In this document: positions 52,006 through 61,239 of the stretch, in pieces
Layout: each line of letters opens with the position of its first letter
Numbering within the stretch: position 1 is the stretch's first letter
NCBI RefSeq assembly: GCF_008329715.1
Contig: NZ_VTSR01000005.1
Span: 124,001 to 188,000, forward strand
DNA length: 64,000 nt
DNA from: Gimesia chilikensis
Lineage (GTDB): Bacteria > Planctomycetota > Planctomycetia > Planctomycetales > Planctomycetaceae
Direction: 5' to 3'
Notes under the pieces: model-generated
Told to the model about the DNA's origin: nothing
Database searches by the model: none
The model's input: the letters and a program-made list of their open reading frames with translations, nothing else
Made by a program: the position numbers and the translations under genes

Positions 52006-53922
52006 TCAGATTTTCAGCGGTTTGTTGGGAGAAACACCCCGTTTTCGGAGGGCTTCATTTCTCTTACGCTGTTCTTCTTCAAAACGTGGGTTCGGTGTTC
52101 GGACCCGGTTACCGCTGTTGTCGAGGTTCATCTTCATTTCCTGCCACTTCCAGCCCAGTGGTTTTTCCAGTTCTTTGGCGGCCAGGTAGGACCAGGGAGT
52201 TCCAGGATGCTCGTCGATCACGCCATTCAGGAGTTCCATGGCCTGCTTTTCCAGTTTCCGTACGGTTGGGCTGGAACGGGCGTCTTTGGCGGCCACCAGT
52301 CTCCAGGCGTTGTTGCCTTTTGTCTCGAAGACTTTGGGATTGCTTTTCATTTCGGCCAGGATCGTGTTGTATCCGTGAGCACGTGCCTGGTTGGCCACGA
52401 CGCGGCCCAATGCCAGATCGTAGTTGGCACGCCAGCGGGGTTCTGTGATTTTCTTACGATCTTTGAGACCCTGCTCCAGCATGACCTGCAGTTCATTCAG
52501 CCCGTAGCTGAGCTGCGAGACCGGCTTCTGGGCTTCAGTAATGGCCTGTCTGAGAACGTTATCGGTATTGGCAGGAAATTCCAGGGTAGGCTGCGGCAGT
52601 CGACGGTCAGAAAGTCGAGTTGCCGCGGCTGTTCGGACGAGCGCCTGCTTAGCCATGTTTTGTGTAAGCATTCGCTCGTAATCGCGAATGGAAATGTAAT
52701 CGGGATGGTAGTCCCGCATATCGGCCGCTTCAAAGTTGGGAGTGGTGTCTTCGGTGATGAAGTAAATCCCGTTGGTTTCCGCACAGAGCCGCGTCAGAGC
52801 GTAGGGACCGTAGCCTGAGCTGATCTGGCGAATGTCGTAATCGGACTGACCCCAGAACGGCAGTTTGATACGCTCGGGCATCACGGTTTCCGGCCCGGTT
52901 TCCGAGACGGCAGGTACTCTTACACCCGGCTCAATTTCAAACTGAGTGATGACTTCCTGCTGACCGAAGGGGGAGGCGTTCCCGACAACGTAGCATTTAA
53001 TGCCATTACGTTTGGTGAGCAGAATGGTTTCTTCCAGATTCTGAACGGCATCGGTGCCTGCTTCATCGGTCACCACGATGACCATCATGTTACGACGACT
53101 GGAGCGTTTGTAAGACAACCAGCGTTTGGAGACCTGGTTCACGGCGGCGAAGACGTTTTCATCGCCGGAAGTATCTTCTTTGATCGACCGGATCTGGGAA
53201 ACGACTTCTTTGACATCGCTGACCGGATCTTTGGTTACGAACTGTGTGGTTGAACCGAAGGCAGCCACAGCGGTTTTGAGTGACGCTTCATTTTCAGCGG
53301 CTTCAAGGATGCCCAGCTGTTTGTAGACGTTTTCAAAACGATCGGCGATTTCGTTACGGCGTTTGCTGACTGAAGGTGAAACGTCGAACAGCCAGACCAC
53401 CAGCAGTTTTTTCTCTTTCACCGCGGCAGCGATTTCGAGGGTCAGACGATCGATGGCACCCGCTACTCCGCCCGGACGGTCGGTTTCGCCGGTGACTTCT
53501 ACAGCAGCCGTCAGTTCTTCCTGGGCGGGCTGAGTCAGATTGTCATCAAAGACCGGTTCGGGAGTTTCAATATCATTTTCCAGCTGATCCTTTAACGCTT
53601 CCTGTTGCTCTTTGGCTGAGACAGGGGCGGCCGCCATGGAGGGGGCCAGAATCTCAGTATCGCCGGCGGAACCAACGACGTCCTGAATGGTGGGATCGAG
53701 TTTGAAAACGTTGTCGTCCAGTTCTTCGATGGAAGAAATAATCGCATTTTCCGAATCGAGCAACGTAATGCGGGTGATGCTTGCCAGGACAAACAGAATC
53801 AGCAGGTGGACCCCGAGACTGATAAACCAGGCGGGAACTTCCTTCATGTTGAGCCAGCTGCGTTGTTCGACGTCGACAATTTCTTCGACATGAACGTCTC
53901 TGGTGGAATTGGCAATACTCAC
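52006..53922 (-). CDS. TM-anchored von Willebrand factor A protein (tandem paralogue 2)
   Basis: A 638-residue paralogue of the gene at 49938. The start is GTG 53922, because AAGGAG lies 6 bases upstream. The frame continues to 54063, but the extra residues have no ribosome site. An N-terminal membrane helix (~30-52), an acidic linker and a vWA domain follow. The MIDAS motif reads D-V-S-P-S at 180-184 (VVWLFDVSPSV), a variant of the DESGS of its partner. The C-terminal region shares RWRANYDLALGRV and EHPGTPWSYLAAKEL with the other protein. Both probably act at the membrane as partners or alternates. No MoxR ATPase, the usual neighbour of vWA proteins, is nearby. Confidence 0.85.
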   Translation of the reverse strand: MSIANSTRDVHVEEIVDVEQRSWLNMKEVPAWFISLGVHLLILFVLASITRITLLDSENAIISSIEELDDNVFKLDPTIQDVVGSAGDTEILAPSMAAAPVSAKEQQEALKDQLENDIETPEPVFDDNLTQPAQEELTAAVEVTGETDRPGGVAGAIDRLTLEIAAAVKEKKLLVVWLFDVSPSVSKRRNEIADRFENVYKQLGILEAAENEASLKTAVAAFGSTTQFVTKDPVSDVKEVVSQIRSIKEDTSGDENVFAAVNQVSKRWLSYKRSSRRNMMVIVVTDEAGTDAVQNLEETILLTKRNGIKCYVVGNASPFGQQEVITQFEIEPGVRVPAVSETGPETVMPERIKLPFWGQSDYDIRQISSGYGPYALTRLCAETNGIYFITEDTTPNFEAADMRDYHPDYISIRDYERMLTQNMAKQALVRTAAATRLSDRRLPQPTLEFPANTDNVLRQAITEAQKPVSQLSYGLNELQVMLEQGLKDRKKITEPRWRANYDLALGRVVANQARAHGYNTILAEMKSNPKVFETKGNNAWRLVAAKDARSSPTVRKLEKQAMELLNGVIDEHPGTPWSYLAAKELEKPLGWKWQEMKMNLDNSGNRVRTPNPRFEEEQRKRNEALRKRGVSPNKPLKI

Positions 53923-54350
53923 GGTCTGCTCCTTAGGATGAGACTGTAATTTAAGCACGCGCTTTTGTACGTCTGCACGGGAAACGGTGTCACTCACAGG
54001 CCGCACGGAGATCGCTGCCCGCAACTGACATCGGATATCATTGATGATTATAAGAAAATCCATCCATCAATGGTGCGTCAAATGTCAGATTTTACCCCTG
54101 AAGGGAGACAAATACAATCATTGCCCTTCCAGACCGCACAGAAATGTATTCATAAGTACACATTCCTGCACGTCGTACCCATCACGTGCTACCAGATTAA
54201 CCTCAAAACCAGGCTTTACATTCGTCTTTATTTTTGCATTCTGCAATAATTTCAGTCGATTGACGAACTATAAGAGTGCCCCCTGCAACTCCCGTTTTAT
54301 GAATCCGGGGCCGTTAAACACACTATTCTGACTCAGATCTGGTAACACCT
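53923..54350. other. Divergent intergenic gap
   Basis: A 428-base region between the vWA gene and the DUF456 gene. Short frames here lack ribosome sites and family similarity, and no structured element was found. Confidence 0.45.
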
Positions 54351-54926
54351 ATGTCCTTTGAGTGGTTGACCGAGTGGCTGCCCTTCACGTTTTACTACCT
54401 GATGGCGCTGCTGCTGTTTCTGGCAAATTTCGCTGCCTGGGCCTCGATTCTGTTTCTGATTCCGGGCAACTGGATCATGGTCCTGCTCTCGGCACTGTTT
54501 TACCTGTTCATGCCTGAAGAGAGTGGCAAGGGTATTTCGCTGACAGTGCTGGTGATCGCGATATTACTGGCGGGGCTGGGAGAACTGGTTGAAGCGCTGG
54601 GCAGTTCTGCGGGGGCTGCAAAAAAAGGAGCCAGTCGGCGGGCGATGATTCTGGCGTTACTGGGCACGTTCCTGTTAAGCGTGATGGGCGCGACGGTGGC
54701 GACTCCTGTGTTTCCTCCAGTGGGAACGGTCGTGGGTGCGATTCTGGGTGGCGCCGTAGGTGCTTACCTGGGCGCTTACGTGGGTGAAGCCTGGAAAGGG
54801 AACGTGGATGTGGACCGCATGGAGATCAGCCGGGCCGCGTTTGTGGGACGACTGCTGGGCGTGGTGGGCAAGCTGGCGATCGGCGTGGTGATCCTGGTGA
54901 TGCTGACGATTGACTCGCTGATCTGA
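54351..54926 (+). CDS. DUF456 membrane protein
   Basis: A 191-residue hydrophobic protein with about five spans. Glycine-rich packing segments include SILFLIPGNWIMVLLSALFY, LAGLGELVEALGSSAG and VGTVVGAILGGAVGAYLGAY, the signature of DUF456. The function of the family is unknown. Gly-x-x-x-Gly helix packing is notable in the C-terminal third. A bidirectional terminator lies downstream. Confidence 0.9.
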   Translation: MSFEWLTEWLPFTFYYLMALLLFLANFAAWASILFLIPGNWIMVLLSALFYLFMPEESGKGISLTVLVIAILLAGLGELVEALGSSAGAAKKGASRRAMILALLGTFLLSVMGATVATPVFPPVGTVVGAILGGAVGAYLGAYVGEAWKGNVDVDRMEISRAAFVGRLLGVVGKLAIGVVILVMLTIDSLI

Positions 54927-54953
54927 ATGGCTGTCAAAAGAGGAAAAAAAGAA

Positions 54954-54983
54954 GGCGATCTCCCTCTGCAGAAAGAGATCGCC
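54954..54983. terminator. Bidirectional terminator between convergent genes
   Basis: The stem GGCGATCTC / GAGATCGCC encloses a 12-base loop. The minus-strand side continues into TTCTTTTTTT, so it terminates the lipoprotein gene ending at 55105. The plus side (DUF456) is less T-rich. Confidence 0.7.
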
Positions 54984-55104
54984 TCTCGCCTTCAATTTGT
55001 TCTGGAACTGTCAACTTCTATCGTGTCAAACCTGCAGAGACCCATTGCCTGGATCGGGACGCAAGCGCCCGGACAACGATTGCCTGTCACTGCGGTCTGA
55101 TAGA

Positions 55105-55548
55105 TTACTCTTCCAGATCAAAATTGATTTCATTGCCCCCCTCTTTGACTTCGGCGGTGAGACCGGAAGTCTTGGGGCTCATGCTGTACTTTTCCGGGAT
55201 CAGGGAAAGATCCACGTTCGCCTCTGCCGATTCGGCTGGCAGATTGGAGGTATCCCGTTCCGAGATGACCATGACTCCGTGCTTGCCGATGGTGGCGCCA
55301 TCCCCTTTACTGTAAGTCGTCAGGGTGTAGGTGCCGTCTTCCTGAATCTCGCCTGTGGCGGATTTCCCTGGTCCAACCGGAATAAAGGTGACGGTTCCCA
55401 TTTCGAGAGGCTCACCTTTGTAAGTCACTTTGCCGTGCACTTCTGCCGTCTCCAGCTGGTCTGAACCGCCGGAGCAGCCTGCTTGCGCGAGCAGCAGCAG
55501 GCAGAGCGTGGCTAGTGAATATTGCTTTAAAGAAAAAATTGCGTTCAT
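55105..55548 (-). CDS. Lipoprotein of the planctomycete carboxypeptidase-regulatory/transthyretin type
   Basis: A 147-residue exported protein. A signal sequence ends in a lipobox-like AQAGC. The mature part is a beta sandwich: TAEVHGKVTYKGEPLEMGTV, then FIPVGPGKSATGEIQEDGTY and EGGNEINFDLEE. Such small lipoproteins are often next to DUF1559 pseudopilin genes in planctomycetes, and here one lies 64 bases upstream in the same operon. The role is probably surface binding. Confidence 0.82.
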   Translation of the reverse strand: MNAIFSLKQYSLATLCLLLLAQAGCSGGSDQLETAEVHGKVTYKGEPLEMGTVTFIPVGPGKSATGEIQEDGTYTLTTYSKGDGATIGKHGVMVISERDTSNLPAESAEANVDLSLIPEKYSMSPKTSGLTAEVKEGGNEINFDLEE

Positions 55549-55612
55549 TTATATCCTGTTCCTGTAGAGTCTGATAAATGTTTCTGAACCTGACAACAGC
55601 AAAGCGGCGCGA

Positions 55613-56548
55613 TTAAAACTCGCCGATCACTTCGCCGGTGGCACGGGTGGAAAGGCCTTTCAACAGATCCAGACTGGTGCTTTCAGACAGGAACCGGACA
55701 CTGCCATCACAGAGCAGCATGTGCGCGCCGCCGACGTGCTGACTGCGCCAGCCGACACCATACTGACTGTGACTTCCCGAACCGATGGGATACTGCATCA
55801 GCTTGGTGTCGATCATCAGATAACCGTCGGAGCCGTAGTAGTAGGTAGCCCAGGTCCAGGGTGCGATGTCATCCCAGCCCCCTTTGGAGCCGCTCCAACC
55901 AATGTAGCTGGACAGTTCGCCGAGCAGGAAGGTGTTGGTGGTACCGTCGGTGATGTCGCGCATCCGGGTTTTACAACCGGGATAGAGGACCCCTGAAGTT
56001 CCGTAGTGCCGACTCGAATTGGAACCGTTAACGAAGCCGACATCAACGGAACCGCCATTGCCGCGGTAGTGCAGCGAGCCGTCATTCCCGGGGTTACCAC
56101 CCCAGCCGGTTGAGTAGTCGTTAGCCCGTTCGCCAATTTCCGAAGAAGGACAGCAGAAGACCGCGATCGGATCGGTAAACAGGTTTGTATCTCCGTTGTG
56201 AGGAGATGTTGTGAAGCGATAGGGCTGGATCCGAGTCAGTTCTCCCAGAGAGGTCATCTGGTTGTAGCGGGGTGCCTGATCAATATAAGGCAGAATACGG
56301 GCAGCCCAGCCGGTCAGATAGCCTGAGCTATGGAAGTAACCTGTGGGGAACATGGTGAAGTTGTCGTGGTAGTTATGAAAGGCCAGTCCCAGCTGTTTCA
56401 TATTGTTTTTACACTGGGAACGCCGGGCAGCTTCACGGGCCTGCTGGACAGCGGGCAGCAACAGGGCAATCAAAATCGCAATAATGGCGATGACGACCAG
56501 GAGTTCAATGAGCGTGAAAGCACGCCTGCGTGTTGTGGATACTTGCAT
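55613..56548 (-). CDS. DUF1559 pseudopilin-like protein
   Basis: A 311-residue type II/IV pilin-like protein. It has the N-terminal methylation motif with [16 protein letters not shown] (Ala before Phe in place of the usual Gly at the cleavage point) and a hydrophobic assembly helix. The DUF1559 domain ends with H-x9-DG at [19 protein letters not shown] 56548 has GAGAGAA upstream. The AT-rich region upstream contains tandem repeats that could be regulatory. Families of such proteins are expanded in planctomycetes. The function is unknown, perhaps in surface attachment or secretion. Confidence 0.92.
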   Translation of the reverse strand: MQVSTTRRRAFTLIELLVVIAIIAILIALLLPAVQQAREAARRSQCKNNMKQLGLAFHNYHDNFTMFPTGYFHSSGYLTGWAARILPYIDQAPRYNQMTSLGELTRIQPYRFTTSPHNGDTNLFTDPIAVFCCPSSEIGERANDYSTGWGGNPGNDGSLHYRGNGGSVDVGFVNGSNSSRHYGTSGVLYPGCKTRMRDITDGTTNTFLLGELSSYIGWSGSKGGWDDIAPWTWATYYYGSDGYLMIDTKLMQYPIGSGSHSQYGVGWRSQHVGGAHMLLCDGSVRFLSESTSLDLLKGLSTRATGEVIGEF

Positions 56549-57097
56549 GAAATTCTCTCGCGTTGGGTAGAAGAATAAAATAGATAAGTACGATTATTGA
56601 AAATCGCCGACGAGACAACATTCCCTCGAGCCAGGGATGTGATTCGTATCAGCCGGAAGAACTCCAGCTGTTATTATTAAGAATTATTAAGATATCTAAC
56701 TCGATATTAATAATGTTTTTTAACAATTCAATCTTTATTTATTCAAAATCCGACATTCTGACGGTGTTTTTTAGCGAACACACATATCGCAACATGTTTA
56801 TTTATTGATATTTGCGTTCCGTCTGTCTAATTGAACACCGTCCCCTGCAGGGTGCTGATCGCTACTTTCGACAAACCACGTCACTCCCATCCCATTCACC
56901 ACATATCACCTATTGTTAAATTCACATCGCGAAACATGTGGATACGCGTCTGGTACAGATAGCGGGGATGATTTCTCTAAATCGAGAGCTGCCGCGAAAC
57001 TGTTGCAGCTGAAGTGGGTTTCATGGGGAACTGCGCTGATCTAAACTGACTTGAGCCTGCAACGGGACTCACGTCCCATGAACCACTGGAGAACCAG
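56549..57097. promoter_or_regulatory. AT-rich divergent promoter region with tandem repeat
   Basis: A 549-base gap between divergent genes. The part at 56670-56770 is strongly AT-rich, unlike the rest of the window, and contains a perfect tandem repeat ATTATTAAGA-ATTATTAAGA (56673-56692). It may serve as an UP element or as a DNA-bending or nucleoid-protein site for the DUF1559 operon. No coding frame was found. Confidence 0.5.
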
Positions 57098-58054
57098 ATG
57101 CACAGAGACCGCCTGACTTTCATCGCGATTCTACTTACCTTGACCGTCGTCCTGAGCGAATCCGCTTCGGCTCAACAACCCCGCCGTGGTGCGCCTCGCT
57201 GGGTTCGCGAAAATGCGGACGTGCATCGGAACCTGGAATACGCGGAAGTGGACGGGAAGCCTTTGTTGCTTGATTTGTATCTGCCGAAAGACGTCAAACA
57301 GCCTCCCCTGCTCGTCTGGATTCATGGCGGTGGCTGGCGAAGTGGCGACAAAGGCCGGGGTGGGATCCTGGTTCCCCTGGGCCTGCAGAACGGTTATGCC
57401 TGTGCGAGCATCAATTACCGTCTGAGTGGTGAGGCAACGTTCCCTGCGCAGATTCACGACTGCAAAGCCGCCATCCGCTGGCTGAGAGCCCATGCGAAAG
57501 AGTACGGATACGACGCGACCCGCATCGGCGTGGGCGGCTCATCCGCCGGCGGTCACCTGGTTTCCCTGCTGGGAACCAGCGGGGGCGACAAACAGCTGGA
57601 AGGGACGGTCGGCAAACATGCGGATCAATCGAGCCAGGTTCAGGCGGTGCTCGACATGTGGGGACCGACCGATTTTCTGCAGATGGATGCGCATGCCCTG
57701 CCCGACGCCCGCTTCAAACACAACGACCCCCGTTCGCCGGAATCGTTGCTGCTGGGCGGACCGGTGCTGGAGAACAAAGACAAAGTCGCACAGGCCAACC
57801 CGATCACCTACATCGACAAACAGGATCCCCCGTTCCTGATCATTCACGGCTCGAAAGACCCGCTGGTACCCGTGCATCAGAGCCAGTTAATCGACAAGGC
57901 ACTCAAAAAAGCGAAGGTGCCCGTGCAGTTGATCGTCGTCGAAGGGGCCGGACATGGCGGTCGGGAATTCAATACTCCTGAGACCAACGACCGCATCGTG
58001 AAGTTCCTCGATCAGCATGTGAAGCAGGCTCCCCGGCAGAAAGCCGGTAACTGA
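57098..58054 (+). CDS. Secreted acetyl-esterase/BD-FAE-type alpha/beta hydrolase
   Basis: A 318-residue exported esterase. A signal peptide (~22 residues, ending SASA-Q) is followed by the oxyanion motif HGGGWRSGDKG, the nucleophile elbow GVGGSSAGGHLVS, an acid in IIHGSKDPLVP and a base in EGAGHGGREF. The Ser-Asp-His triad is therefore intact, unlike the homologue at 32287. Such enzymes remove acetyl groups from hemicellulose-type polysaccharides. It has GGAG 8 bases before ATG 57098. It lies between the DUF1559/lipoprotein genes and may cooperate with them in surface glycan processing. Confidence 0.92.
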   Translation: MHRDRLTFIAILLTLTVVLSESASAQQPRRGAPRWVRENADVHRNLEYAEVDGKPLLLDLYLPKDVKQPPLLVWIHGGGWRSGDKGRGGILVPLGLQNGYACASINYRLSGEATFPAQIHDCKAAIRWLRAHAKEYGYDATRIGVGGSSAGGHLVSLLGTSGGDKQLEGTVGKHADQSSQVQAVLDMWGPTDFLQMDAHALPDARFKHNDPRSPESLLLGGPVLENKDKVAQANPITYIDKQDPPFLIIHGSKDPLVPVHQSQLIDKALKKAKVPVQLIVVEGAGHGGREFNTPETNDRIVKFLDQHVKQAPRQKAGN

Positions 58055-58213
58055 TCTTTCCTGCGTCCGGGAAAACAGATTTCCTTCTGGCTTTACACTT
58101 GCGTGGCGATTCCTGAGAATGGAATCTGTTTCAGCAGTCTGCGGACAGATTGTTTCGAGTCTGTGCCGCGGCTGAAGTTTCTTAAGCGCGCCCCTTTTGG
58201 ATACAGGAACACA

Positions 58214-58642
58214 ATGTACTTTTTATCTCCGCGATCGTTACGCTGCACGGGACTGGTTTTTACGGTATGTACTCTACTGGCAGGTTGTTCCGGCACACCT
58301 GAGGATCAGCCTGATACCGCATCGGTAAAGGGACTGGTCGTGATGGAAGGGGAACCGATCGAGGGAGCAGTCGTGACGTTTGCTCCCGAAGCGGGGCGAC
58401 CTTCGACGGGTATCACAAACAGCCAGGGGATCTTTGAACTGGCTTATAACCCGACAACCAACGGAGCCAAGATCGGCAAGCATACGGTTCGCATCTCGAC
58501 AGCACGCTACGTCGAAAATCCGGATGGAACCACGACCGAAGTAAAAGAGGTCATCCCTGCCAAGTACAACGAGAGTTCCAGCCTGACGGTGGAAGTCAAA
58601 CCCGGGGAAAACGATTTCCCCTTTAAGCTGGACAAGGAATGA
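58214..58642 (+). CDS. Small lipoprotein, paralogue of 55105
   Basis: A 142-residue lipoprotein with a clear lipobox LLAGC and a beta-sandwich body (TASVKGLVVMEGEPIEGAVV, then VTFAPEAGRPSTGITNSQG and KPGENDFPF near the C-terminus). The layout matches the lipoprotein at 55105 (a G-x-V-x-x-x-G-E-P-x-E-G segment), so the two are paralogues. ATG 58214 has AGGAA upstream. It converges with a DUF1559 gene, repeating the lipoprotein-pseudopilin association. Confidence 0.82.
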   Translation: MYFLSPRSLRCTGLVFTVCTLLAGCSGTPEDQPDTASVKGLVVMEGEPIEGAVVTFAPEAGRPSTGITNSQGIFELAYNPTTNGAKIGKHTVRISTARYVENPDGTTTEVKEVIPAKYNESSSLTVEVKPGENDFPFKLDKE

Positions 58643-58693
58643 GTTGAGGGCTGAGACTGCCCAGTAACAGTTCCCAAAAACAAGTTAAACGAT

Positions 58694-58733
58694 AAGAGCT
58701 CCCTGGCGTCTGAACACCAGGGAGCTCTTTTTA
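58694..58733. terminator. Terminator between the convergent lipoprotein and DUF1559 genes
   Basis: A perfect 13-base stem, AAGAGCTCCCTGG / CCAGGGAGCTCTT, followed by TTTTTAT on the plus strand, with A-rich sequence on the other side. It serves the lipoprotein gene and probably the opposite gene too. Confidence 0.85.
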
Positions 58734-58762
58734 TGTCACAGGCAAGCAGAAGTTACTTCGGC

Positions 58763-59680
58763 TTACCATTCACCGATGACCTGACCATCGTTGATGACGG
58801 CCAGTCGGAAGTAAGTACTGGTTGCGGAGGAAATGGTGCCTGGGTTATTGGAAGCATCCATGTTTTCGCTGGCGAAGCGAACAGCACCGTCTGCCATGAG
58901 CACATGCACGCCGCCTTCATGCAGACTGCTGGGACCAAACTGGTAACCGGTTCCGTTGATCATGGACCAGCCGACACGTGCCTGAACCAGACCGTAACGA
59001 ATGTTCTCGAATTTGTTGGTAGTCGCAGCACAGGGAGTGACTCCTGCCCAGATCGAACCGATGTGGTTCGTGCCGGCAGCGTCGTTCACGGTGGTTCTTT
59101 CTGTGAAGGCAAACGTGTTGGAGAGACCGTCGGTGATGTCGCGGATCCGGGTTTGACTGTTGTGGTAGAACATACCGTTCGGCTTTGCGGATGAGTTACA
59201 ACGATAGTCACCGTTGCCATTGAAGCCGAGGTAATTGGACAGACCGATGGCCTCGCCACTTACTCTGTTGTCTGCATTCTGAGCCGGGTTGGGATCGGCA
59301 CTGGACGGACAGAGGTAGGCGGGCAGAACCGTTCGCACATCGGCGAGTACCGTGGTGTTGGTCAGATCCATGGGCCTGTTAGGGCTGATTTTATTGTAGA
59401 GCGGAGCCTGATCCATGAAAGGGAGGATAAACAGGTTGCACAACCAGCCGTGATCGTTAATGAATCCGGGCGGGAAGACGCGGTGTGTTTCGTTGTAGTT
59501 GTGCAGCGCCAGGCCAATCTGCTTGAGATTGTTTTTACACTGACTGCGACGGGCCGCTTCGCGTGCCTGCTGAACGGCGGGCAGTAAGAGGGCGATCAGA
59601 ATCGCGATGATGGCAATCACCACCAGCAGTTCGATCAGGGTAAAGCCGCGTTTGCGGACGACGGGTGCAGATAGACTCAT
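58763..59680 (-). CDS. DUF1559 pseudopilin-like protein (second copy)
   Basis: A 305-residue protein with a canonical prepilin start ([16 protein letters not shown], Gly before Phe, and an assembly helix ending in [15 protein letters not shown]). The DUF1559 body ends in H-x9-DG at HEGGVHVLMADGAVRF. It is a paralogue of the gene at 55613. The first glycine fits the cleavage site better than the Ala of that copy. The adjacent lipoprotein is convergent and not in the same operon. Confidence 0.92.
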   Translation of the reverse strand: MSLSAPVVRKRGFTLIELLVVIAIIAILIALLLPAVQQAREAARRSQCKNNLKQIGLALHNYNETHRVFPPGFINDHGWLCNLFILPFMDQAPLYNKISPNRPMDLTNTTVLADVRTVLPAYLCPSSADPNPAQNADNRVSGEAIGLSNYLGFNGNGDYRCNSSAKPNGMFYHNSQTRIRDITDGLSNTFAFTERTTVNDAAGTNHIGSIWAGVTPCAATTNKFENIRYGLVQARVGWSMINGTGYQFGPSSLHEGGVHVLMADGAVRFASENMDASNNPGTISSATSTYFRLAVINDGQVIGEW

Positions 59681-59900
59681 AGCGCTGTTCCACTTTAAAT
59701 GGAGTAATACGGGCGAGAAACATTACGACAGCAACATAGAAGCTTAGCAGGCAGGAAAATCAGGTGGGACTCTCAGCAACCTTGCATTAGTGATATGGTA
59801 TATGTGAATCCAGGCCAGTGCAAGGAAGAAGTTACAGGCTGGTATTCAGAAGGGCACATGCTGGATATGTTAGGATTGCTTTGAAATTGATGGGGCTTCC

Positions 59901-61181
59901 TCAACCGAGATCAATGATATCGATCTCATGCTTGAAGTCGGGCATGTGCTTGAGAGTGACGGTCGCCAGCCCCTCTTCGTCGGGACCGGTGACCAGGGAG
60001 TTGTAGTTTAACTTCAGATCACAGAGTCCGTGATATTCGAAACAGTTGTTGACAATCTGCAGCAGGTTTTCCTGCTGCAGGGGAAGTTCCAGCTCCCTGA
60101 GATCGGACTCGAACTGAATCTCAGAAGAACCATCGAGGCTTGCTTCCAATCGTTCGTCGCAGCCCCCGTCTTCACCGTAATGGTAAAAACAGACTGTTTG
60201 ATTTTGGCTACTGAGTTCGAAGGCGAAACCGCTGATCTCGGCTGTTTCTGCGATCTCTTGAACCAGTTGGAGAATCTCCCGAGAGTCGGGATGGGATACC
60301 AGATAAGTTCGCTCCTCTCCTTTAGGCATCAGTGCCAGTATGAAGTGTTTCGGTAAGGAAATCGGTTCGCCTGCAATGTCCCCCAGGACGGCCTCTGATT
60401 CTTTTTCATCACGTTCTTCCTCATCACCCCAGATCGTATCGAATATATCATCGCGTGCCAGTTCGATATCTTCGTCAATCCCGGCGTAGATGTATTCGCC
60501 TTCCAAAGCTGTGAATTCGGAAGAGCAATCCGAGGCGAGTTTCTCTGCTTTATTTGATTCCGTGCGATTGATATTCTCTGAAAAGATGCAGGGGACGTGG
60601 GAATCAGGCACAAAGACGGCAATCTCTCCGCGGGGAAATGCACCCGACCAGCCGCAGGGATACCCGCCTGCCTGATAGATGGGAAACAAGTTCTCGTGAA
60701 GACAAGAATTACTTCTGCCCAAGAGTGCCCGACACTTGCAGATCAGATACAGCGCATCGGCAATGCTGTCTGCTTCCGCTTTGATCAGGATACCTTTGAG
60801 CTGTTCATTCACCAGAATGAAAAACTGATTCCAGAGCTGATCAAACTGGCTGGTCAGAGAACGTTCTAATTTCTCAATTGCTTTGAATTCTCCGGTCGTA
60901 TCTCCGTAATTCATCAACTTGCCGATGTCATTGTGCAGGAGATCATCCCAGTCTGCGCGTTTGATGTAGGGTTCATAATCGTCCACGCGATCATTCATCG
61001 ACTTTCGATACCGGTCAATCTCTGCGAACGTATGAATCTGTTTGATTTTGTATCCCGACTTCTCTGCGAGCTGCTCATCGAAGGGAGTAGCGAGGAGTCT
61101 GCCCGATTGCACGAAGGCAACGACTTCCTGGACAGCTTCGTTGTGGGGACCGAAATTGAGTTGATCGAGGGGGGTGGTCAT
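59901..61181 (-). CDS. Large orphan protein next to a SUKH-type gene
   Basis: A 426-residue soluble, acidic protein with a helical N-terminal half (KIKQIHTFAEIDRYRKSMND, SQFDQLWNQFFILVNE) and a cysteine-containing middle (ICKCRALLGRSNSCLHEN, GGYPCGWSGAFPRGEIAVFV). A beta-rich C-terminal region follows (HFILALMPKGEERTYLV, FAFELSSQNQTVCFYHYG). No known family, membrane span or signal peptide was recognised. The start is ATG 61181 with a weak ribosome site. It lies 58 bases downstream of the SUKH-type gene, on the same strand, and they are likely one unit. Confidence 0.7.
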   Translation of the reverse strand: MTTPLDQLNFGPHNEAVQEVVAFVQSGRLLATPFDEQLAEKSGYKIKQIHTFAEIDRYRKSMNDRVDDYEPYIKRADWDDLLHNDIGKLMNYGDTTGEFKAIEKLERSLTSQFDQLWNQFFILVNEQLKGILIKAEADSIADALYLICKCRALLGRSNSCLHENLFPIYQAGGYPCGWSGAFPRGEIAVFVPDSHVPCIFSENINRTESNKAEKLASDCSSEFTALEGEYIYAGIDEDIELARDDIFDTIWGDEEERDEKESEAVLGDIAGEPISLPKHFILALMPKGEERTYLVSHPDSREILQLVQEIAETAEISGFAFELSSQNQTVCFYHYGEDGGCDERLEASLDGSSEIQFESDLRELELPLQQENLLQIVNNCFEYHGLCDLKLNYNSLVTGPDEEGLATVTLKHMPDFKHEIDIIDLG

Positions 61182-61239
61182 GGAGGCTTTAATGATTTCT
61201 GGTTAACTACTGATGAATCTGGATTATTCAGGCTTTTTT

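Noticed and set aside
53965-54249. 94-codon plus-strand frame between the vWA and DUF456 genes
   Set aside because: It overlaps the extended start of the vWA frame and shows no ribosome site or similarity.
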